From an uncultured Woeseia sp. (GTDB lineage Bacteria; Pseudomonadota; Gammaproteobacteria; Steroidobacterales; Woeseiaceae), in contig CALALV010000159.1 of NCBI GenBank assembly GCA_937925605.1, forward strand, positions 1 through 22,352: a stretch of 22,352 nt of DNA, read 5' to 3'. Of this stretch, positions 18,522 through 22,352 are shown piece after piece (within the stretch, counting starts at the first letter, position 1; every line of letters starts with the position of its first letter). The notes below the pieces were generated by a model that searched no databases, was not told the origin of the DNA, and saw only the letters and a list, made by a program, of their open reading frames with translations. A program made the position numbers and the translations under genes.

Positions 18522-19441
18522 CACTTGGATCCTGTCGTTGGTCCCGTCCCGTGGCCGCCTGCGCGGCCGAGTATCGTGCCCAGGTCGTCGAGCGCCGCCG
18601 CCGGGTAGCGGCCGCCCCGCCGCGGCTTGCTGACGATGCCGTCCGCCGTCAGGAAGCGTACCGGGATCGACTGCGTGCGTCCCCAGTCCACTGCCCGGTA
18701 GACCGCGAAATGCAGGTGCGGCAGCGCGCTGTGGCCGGTGTTGCCGGACAGGCCGATACGCTGGCCGGCCCTGACCCGTTCGCCTTCCTCGACCAGCGCC
18801 CCGTGCTGCCGCAGGTGATAGTACTCGCCGGTCGTCCCGTCGCCGTGCAGGACGACGATGAAATTCGCGTAGCGGCCGCAGCCGTCTTCCCAGCAGCCCT
18901 TGTCGTGCTGTTCGACCACCCGCGCGACGATGCCGTCGCGCGCCGCATGAACCGGGGTGCCCTCGGCCATCTTGAAGTCCACGGCGTATTGCTCGCGGCC
19001 CGTATGACTGAAGCGCGATCCGTAGCCCTGCAGTACCCGGTAGCTGTGGCCCGTCGCATAGGGCAGCAGGTACACCTGGCTGTCGTCGTGGCGCGCGTCG
19101 AGTCGCCCGACCGTCCAGTCGCACCAGTAGCGGTAGTGGCCGCCCCGGTCCGGGTGAGCGCGGTCGAGGCTGAAGACCGTGCGGCTCTCCCCGGGTCCGA
19201 GCGTCGCCGTAACCTCGCGCCGCCCGTCGAGTGTAAGGCCCTTCGGCCGCACCGCGACCGTGAAGGTCAGCGGGTAGTCGCTGCCGTTCGACGCGAGCAC
19301 GTCGACGCCGTCGTCGCGGTAGCGGTCCTGCACGTCGAGCCAGCCGTCGTCGCAGGCGCGCGCGGTGCCGCAGGCGAGCAGCACGCCGAGGCCCAGCGCG
19401 CAGGCGAAGCGGCCCGGCCGAGGGTCAGTCGTTCGGGTCAC
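18521..19441 (-). CDS. Secreted M23 (LytM-type) metallopeptidase
   Basis: A 306-aa exported protein. The signal peptide is near residues 12-29, with cleavage probably before CDDGW. A beta-rich N-terminal domain is followed by an M23 zinc peptidase domain: SRFSHTGREQYAVDFKMAEGTPVHAARDGIV, YYHLRQHGALVEEGERVRAGQRIGLSGNTG and the HLHF motif. This H...D plus HxH set is that of peptidoglycan endopeptidases, so activity is likely. Extra cysteines (CDDG, WCDW, GCWEDGCG) suggest disulfides in the periplasm. The GTG start at 19441 overlaps the preceding TPR gene by 17 nt, with no clear ribosome-binding site. The stop overlaps msrA by 1 nt. The substrate could be cell wall or another protein; the sequence does not decide. 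Confidence 0.88.
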
Positions 19442-20939
19442 CGGCCGCGCTTACCGTCTCGGGCAGGTCGCTCGGCCGGTAGTAGAAGCTGTGTGAGAAC
19501 AGCACGTTCGCGGTGTCGACGGAGTCGCCCTCGACGATGCGCGGGCGTTGCATCGCGCGCCTGAGCTCGCGCTCGACGGAGCGCTCCATGTCGTCGACGC
19601 CGGCAGGGTCGGCCTCGACCAGCTCGATGTCCGTGAGCTGGCCGCGCGCCGAGACCGTGTAGCGGTAGGTGACGGTGCCGGTCTCGAAGCCGTCCGGCCT
19701 CCGCGCCATGCCCTGGCTCGCGTCCAGCCCGTAGAACTTCGGCGGGCGCGCGTCGAACAGGAACATCATCGACTGCAGCTCGCGCTCGCGCACCCGCTCG
19801 CGCTCCTCGTCGCCGCTCAGGAGTTCCCAGGTATCGCGGTACATGCGCCCGGCGCGGTTCGGCTTGTCGGTCAGTATGTAGTAGTCGGCCAGGGCCAGCA
19901 TTGCCTGCGACTTCGTCTCCCAGTCCGCGTCGGGATGGTCCTCGGCGATACGCAGCGCGCGCTTGAGGTAGATCTCGCCGGTCGTGTTCGACGCCGGCTG
20001 CTGGTAATTGAAGTCCTGCGCCGAGAAATACAGGTAGGACTTGCCGAGGCTCGTCAGCGGCGGAATCAGGCTGAGCGCGTCGCGGCCGTCGTGATCCTCG
20101 AGAATGCTGATGACCCGCCGCCAGGTGTAGCGCTCCCGGTCGTAGAGCTGCAGGCGGTGCATCCAGCGTGCCTGGGTGCGCAGCGCCGGCAGGATGTCGA
20201 GGCTCTTCGGGTCGACGTTGCGCGCCTGCAGCGAGAAAATGCGCTGCTGCATGTCGACGGCCTCGTCGGCCGCGCCGGCGGCAAGGTAGGTCTCGGCCAG
20301 CGATTCGAGCGTTTCAATCTGGTCCAGGTTGTGCGGCCCGGAGTTGACGTGGCTGATGTGCACGGCGCGTTGGTAGGTCTCGGCGGCCTGGGTCGGGCGG
20401 CCCAGCGCGAGCTGCGCGGCGGCGAGGCCCTTCAACGGGTTGATCAGGTCCTCGTTCAGCCGGTCCGAGATGCGTTCGATGATCTCGATCGAGGAGTTGA
20501 AGTTCAGCAGCGCCGAATCGTAGTCGCCGGCACCGTGCTGGGCGATGGCGAGATTCGTGATCGCGCGCGCAGACTCGGGGCTGTCCAGCCCGTTCACCTC
20601 GATCGTCAGTTCGACGATGCGCTTCGCGAGCGTGTCCGCCTCGGCGTACATCCCGTCGTTGACCGCGTCGCGGTAGAGCTGGAACAGGCGGCGCAGCTGC
20701 TCGCCCGGGGTTTCTTCCGGTTCCGGCAGCGCCTCGGCCCCGAGGTCCTCGTCGGGGTCCTCGTCGAGCGCCGGATCGTCGGCGAGCGGCCCGTCGCCGA
20801 GCACGATCGGACCGATCTCCTCTTCGGCCGGCGCCGGATCATCCGTGGCTTGCTGGGCCGCAAGCGGCAGGCCGGACAGGAGCAGGAGCAGGGCGACGGG
20901 CGTCCTGCGCGGGACGCGGTAAATGCGGATCACTCTCAT
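19425..20939 (-). CDS. Exported TPR protein with TonB-C-like C-terminus
   Basis: A 504-aa protein. The signal peptide (RRTPVALLLLLSGLPLAAQ) ends around residue 27 and is followed by an acidic low-complexity stretch (PAPAEEEIG, DEDPDEDLGAEALPEPEE). The middle is a TPR superhelix, with repeats such as YRDAVNDGMYAEADTLAKRIVEL, ARAITNLAIAQHGAGDYDSALLNF and LGRPTQAAETYQRAV. The last 100 residues (VTYRYTVSARGQLTDIELVEADPAG, then RRAMQRPRIVEG) resemble the C-terminal domain of TonB-like proteins, but there is no membrane anchor beyond the signal peptide. It probably acts as a periplasmic scaffold. Start ATG 20939 gives the signal peptide at once; no good ribosome-binding site is visible. It heads the run TPR-M23-msrA with overlapping ends. 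Confidence 0.82.
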   Translation of the reverse strand: MRVIRIYRVPRRTPVALLLLLSGLPLAAQQATDDPAPAEEEIGPIVLGDGPLADDPALDEDPDEDLGAEALPEPEETPGEQLRRLFQLYRDAVNDGMYAEADTLAKRIVELTIEVNGLDSPESARAITNLAIAQHGAGDYDSALLNFNSSIEIIERISDRLNEDLINPLKGLAAAQLALGRPTQAAETYQRAVHISHVNSGPHNLDQIETLESLAETYLAAGAADEAVDMQQRIFSLQARNVDPKSLDILPALRTQARWMHRLQLYDRERYTWRRVISILEDHDGRDALSLIPPLTSLGKSYLYFSAQDFNYQQPASNTTGEIYLKRALRIAEDHPDADWETKSQAMLALADYYILTDKPNRAGRMYRDTWELLSGDEERERVRERELQSMMFLFDARPPKFYGLDASQGMARRPDGFETGTVTYRYTVSARGQLTDIELVEADPAGVDDMERSVERELRRAMQRPRIVEGDSVDTANVLFSHSFYYRPSDLPETVSAAGDPND

Positions 20940-21023
20940 TTGCGGTGTAACTGGATCCTCGAACCAATGTCCTAGGACTGCCCGGAAATTTAATAGTTCG
21001 TCGGCGTCGCAGGCGTTTCGTTC

Positions 21024-21029
21024 ACTATA
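21024..21029 (-). promoter_or_regulatory. Possible -10 element for the TPR-M23-msrA operon
   Basis: TATAGT on the minus strand (5 of 6 to consensus) lies 85 nt before the TPR start codon in a short AT-richer gap. The matching -35 (TATCCG at 21052-21047) is poor, so this is tentative. The gap 20940-21062 has no other clear element and no terminator for the upstream gene. Confidence 0.3.
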
Positions 21030-21062
21030 CAAGCTCGCCCCGGAATCGGATACAGGGCCCGC

Positions 21063-22130
21063 TCAGCCGCCCAGCAGGTCCAGCTGTTGCGGGCCCGGGC
21101 GGCGGAACTGCGTGCAGTCGAGCGGCGGTGCGGCGCCGCCCGTCGCCAGCCCCAGCCTGCGGCAGGCGGCGTTGAAGCGCTGCCCCAGCATGTCGGCCCA
21201 GGCGCCGCGGCCGGTCTGGCGCAGGCCGAAGCGGCTGTCGTACTCGCGGCCGCCGTGGGCCTGGCGCAGCAGGCTCATCACGTGTTCCGCACGCTGCGGG
21301 TAGTGCACGGCGAGCCAGTCCCGGAACAACTCACGGACCTCGTGCGGCAGCCGCAGCAGGATCCACGCGGCGCGCCCGGCGCCGGCCGCCGCGACGCGTT
21401 CGAGTATGCGTTCGATGCCGTCGTCGCTGATTGCCGGGAGCACCGGCGCGATGAGCACCGTGACCGGTACGCCGGCGTCGCGCAGGTCGCCGACCAGAGC
21501 GAGCCGGGCCGCCGCGGCCGGCACGCGCGGCTCGAGGATGCGTTTCAGGCGGTCGTCCAGTGTCGGCACGCTGACCGCCACCGACACCAGTCGGCGCGCC
21601 GCCAGCTCGCGCAGCAGGTCCAGGTCGCGGCCAAGCAGGGTGCCCTTCGTGATCAGGCTGACGGGATGCCGGTGCTCGAGGAACGTCGCGAGCAGCGCGC
21701 GGGTCAGGCGCAGGCGCTTATCGGCCGGCTGGGAGGGATCGGGGGTGGCGCCGATCGTGATCGGCTGGCAGGTGTACGACGGCTTCTCCCAGCAGGCCAG
21801 CAGGCGCTCCACCGCGTTCGGCTTGTAAAAGATTCGGGTCTCGAAATCGAGCCCCGGCGAGAGGTCGAGGTAGCTGTGCGAAGGGCGTGCGTAGCAGTAG
21901 ACGCAGCCGTGCTCGCAACCCTGGTACGGGTTGATCGACCGGTCGAACGGGATGTCCGGCGAGTCGTTGTGGCTGACGATGCTGCGTGCCGTCATCGGCC
22001 TCAGCACGGTCTCCGGGGCACACGCGTCGGCCGCCGCGCGCTCGGCGCCGGTCAGTTCCACCGGGCGGCGCTCGAAGCGGTGGTCCGGCCTCCCGATCGC
22101 CCCGCGACCCTTGTGCGCTATGCCGGGCAT
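21063..22130 (-). CDS. PA0069-family radical SAM protein (SplB-like)
   Basis: A 355-aa radical SAM enzyme. The iron-sulfur cluster motif CEHGCVYCYARP (Cys72, 76, 79) fits CX3CX2C. Preceding SINPYQG and following LDFETRIFYKP match the spore-photoproduct-lyase-related group typified by P. aeruginosa PA0069. Further blocks are ITIGATPDPSQPADKRL, SLITKGTLLGRDLDLL, VSVPTLDDRLKRILEPRVP and a C-terminal arginine-rich part. The reaction is unknown. A DNA-repair-like or stress role is suggested by the relationship and by the LexA box over its promoter. ATG 22130 has GAGG about 8 nt upstream. Confidence 0.92.
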   Translation of the reverse strand: MPGIAHKGRGAIGRPDHRFERRPVELTGAERAAADACAPETVLRPMTARSIVSHNDSPDIPFDRSINPYQGCEHGCVYCYARPSHSYLDLSPGLDFETRIFYKPNAVERLLACWEKPSYTCQPITIGATPDPSQPADKRLRLTRALLATFLEHRHPVSLITKGTLLGRDLDLLRELAARRLVSVAVSVPTLDDRLKRILEPRVPAAAARLALVGDLRDAGVPVTVLIAPVLPAISDDGIERILERVAAAGAGRAAWILLRLPHEVRELFRDWLAVHYPQRAEHVMSLLRQAHGGREYDSRFGLRQTGRGAWADMLGQRFNAACRRLGLATGGAAPPLDCTQFRRPGPQQLDLLGG

Positions 22131-22143
22131 GACGTCCTCTTTA

Positions 22144-22161
22144 ACTGTATGTACATACAGT
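22144..22161 (-). promoter_or_regulatory. LexA (SOS) box upstream of the radical SAM gene
   Basis: ACTGTATGTACATACAGT is an 18-bp perfect palindrome containing CTGT-N8-ACAG, the LexA operator of gamma- and betaproteobacteria (consensus CTGTATATATATACAG). It ends 14 nt before the start codon and overlaps the predicted -10, so bound LexA would block transcription until DNA damage. Confidence 0.9.
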
Positions 22162-22185
22162 AGGTGAGGCGCCCGCGGGCGTCAA
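22157..22185 (-). promoter_or_regulatory. Sigma70 promoter of the radical SAM gene
   Basis: On the minus strand, TTGACG (22185-22180; 5 of 6), a 17-nt spacer, then TACTGT (22162-22157; T1, A2 and T6 kept). The -10 runs into the LexA palindrome, a classic SOS promoter layout. It starts 5 nt after the stop codon of the upstream glycine-zipper gene. Confidence 0.7.
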
Positions 22186-22189
22186 CGAC

Positions 22190-22352
22190 TCAGTTCAGTA
22201 CGCGGTAACCACGGCCGCGCAGGCAGCGCTTGACGACCGTTTCGCGGGTCCGCTGGTCGCGCACGCCGCTGCGGGTGGCGCCGGCGATCGCGCCGTAGCC
22301 CGCGCCGCGGTCCGCGTTGCCGCCGATCGCGCCGGCGGCGGCCCCGACGACG
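22190..22352 (-). CDS. Glycine-zipper envelope protein, C-terminal fragment (partial)
   Basis: The last 54 codons of a gene whose start lies beyond the window. The visible part has small-residue repeats (VVGAAAGAIGGNADRGAGYGAIAGA), then RSGVRDQRTRETVVKRCLRGRGYRVLN and TGA at 22192-22190. Gly/Ala repeats followed by a short Cys-containing tail ending in GRGYRVLN are typical of glycine-zipper lipoproteins that sit in the cell envelope. The signal peptide cannot be seen. It was found by reading the edge sequence directly, as no complete frame exists. Confidence 0.8.
   Translation of the reverse strand, partial: VVGAAAGAIGGNADRGAGYGAIAGATRSGVRDQRTRETVVKRCLRGRGYRVLN

Noticed and set aside
22163..22182. 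GC-rich palindrome as terminator of the glycine-zipper gene
   Set aside because: The arms of GCGCCCGCGGGCGT leave almost no loop, no U tract follows, and it lies in the promoter spacer of the next gene.

Overview
This is about 22 kb of chromosome-like, GC-rich DNA with tightly packed genes. It most likely comes from a gammaproteobacterium of the Xanthomonadales/Chromatiales sort. The evidence is an E. coli-like MsrA, an MsrPQ pair, a PA0069-type radical SAM protein, and a LexA box of the CTGT-N8-ACAG type used by gamma- and betaproteobacteria. The placement is inferred from protein resemblance, not from a marker gene. No mobile element, CRISPR array, tRNA or rRNA was seen. Several genes appear to use GTG or TTG starts.

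Layout. 1-900: a DUF411 lipoprotein (+) facing a 70-aa cysteine-rich lipoprotein (-), with a shared bidirectional terminator between them. 1047-7410, all on the minus strand and read from the right: msrP, msrQ, two more cysteine-rich lipoproteins, then an RND efflux pair (adaptor and pump). 7671-8393: a FrnE/DsbA-like oxidoreductase (+), divergent from msrP. 8406-9365: an epoxide-hydrolase-like alpha/beta hydrolase (-). 9370-12810: promoter, complete T-box riboswitch and ileS (+). 13008-16041: a small unknown protein, murI and an M49-like metallopeptidase lipoprotein (+). 16049-22352, all minus: an SMP-30-like propeller protein, folE, msrA, an M23 peptidase, a TPR protein, a radical SAM protein under a LexA box, and the 3' end of a glycine-zipper protein.

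Two things stand out. First, ileS is preceded by a full T-box leader. It has Stem I with specifier AUC, a near-perfect 14-nt T-box motif whose bulge matches the Ile tRNA end, and mutually exclusive antiterminator and terminator folds. T-boxes belong mainly to Firmicutes, Actinobacteria, Chloroflexi, Deinococcus-Thermus and some Deltaproteobacteria. The IleRS itself resembles the Clostridium/Thermus/Bacteroidetes type, so gene and riboswitch may have arrived together.

Second, three tiny lipoproteins share an exact C-x7-C-x19-C-x-C spacing that I cannot match to a known family. Two of them follow msrPQ in a likely operon, and all three flank the RND genes. Together with MsrPQ, MsrA, the FrnE-like protein and DUF411, the window has a clear envelope redox/metal-stress flavour.
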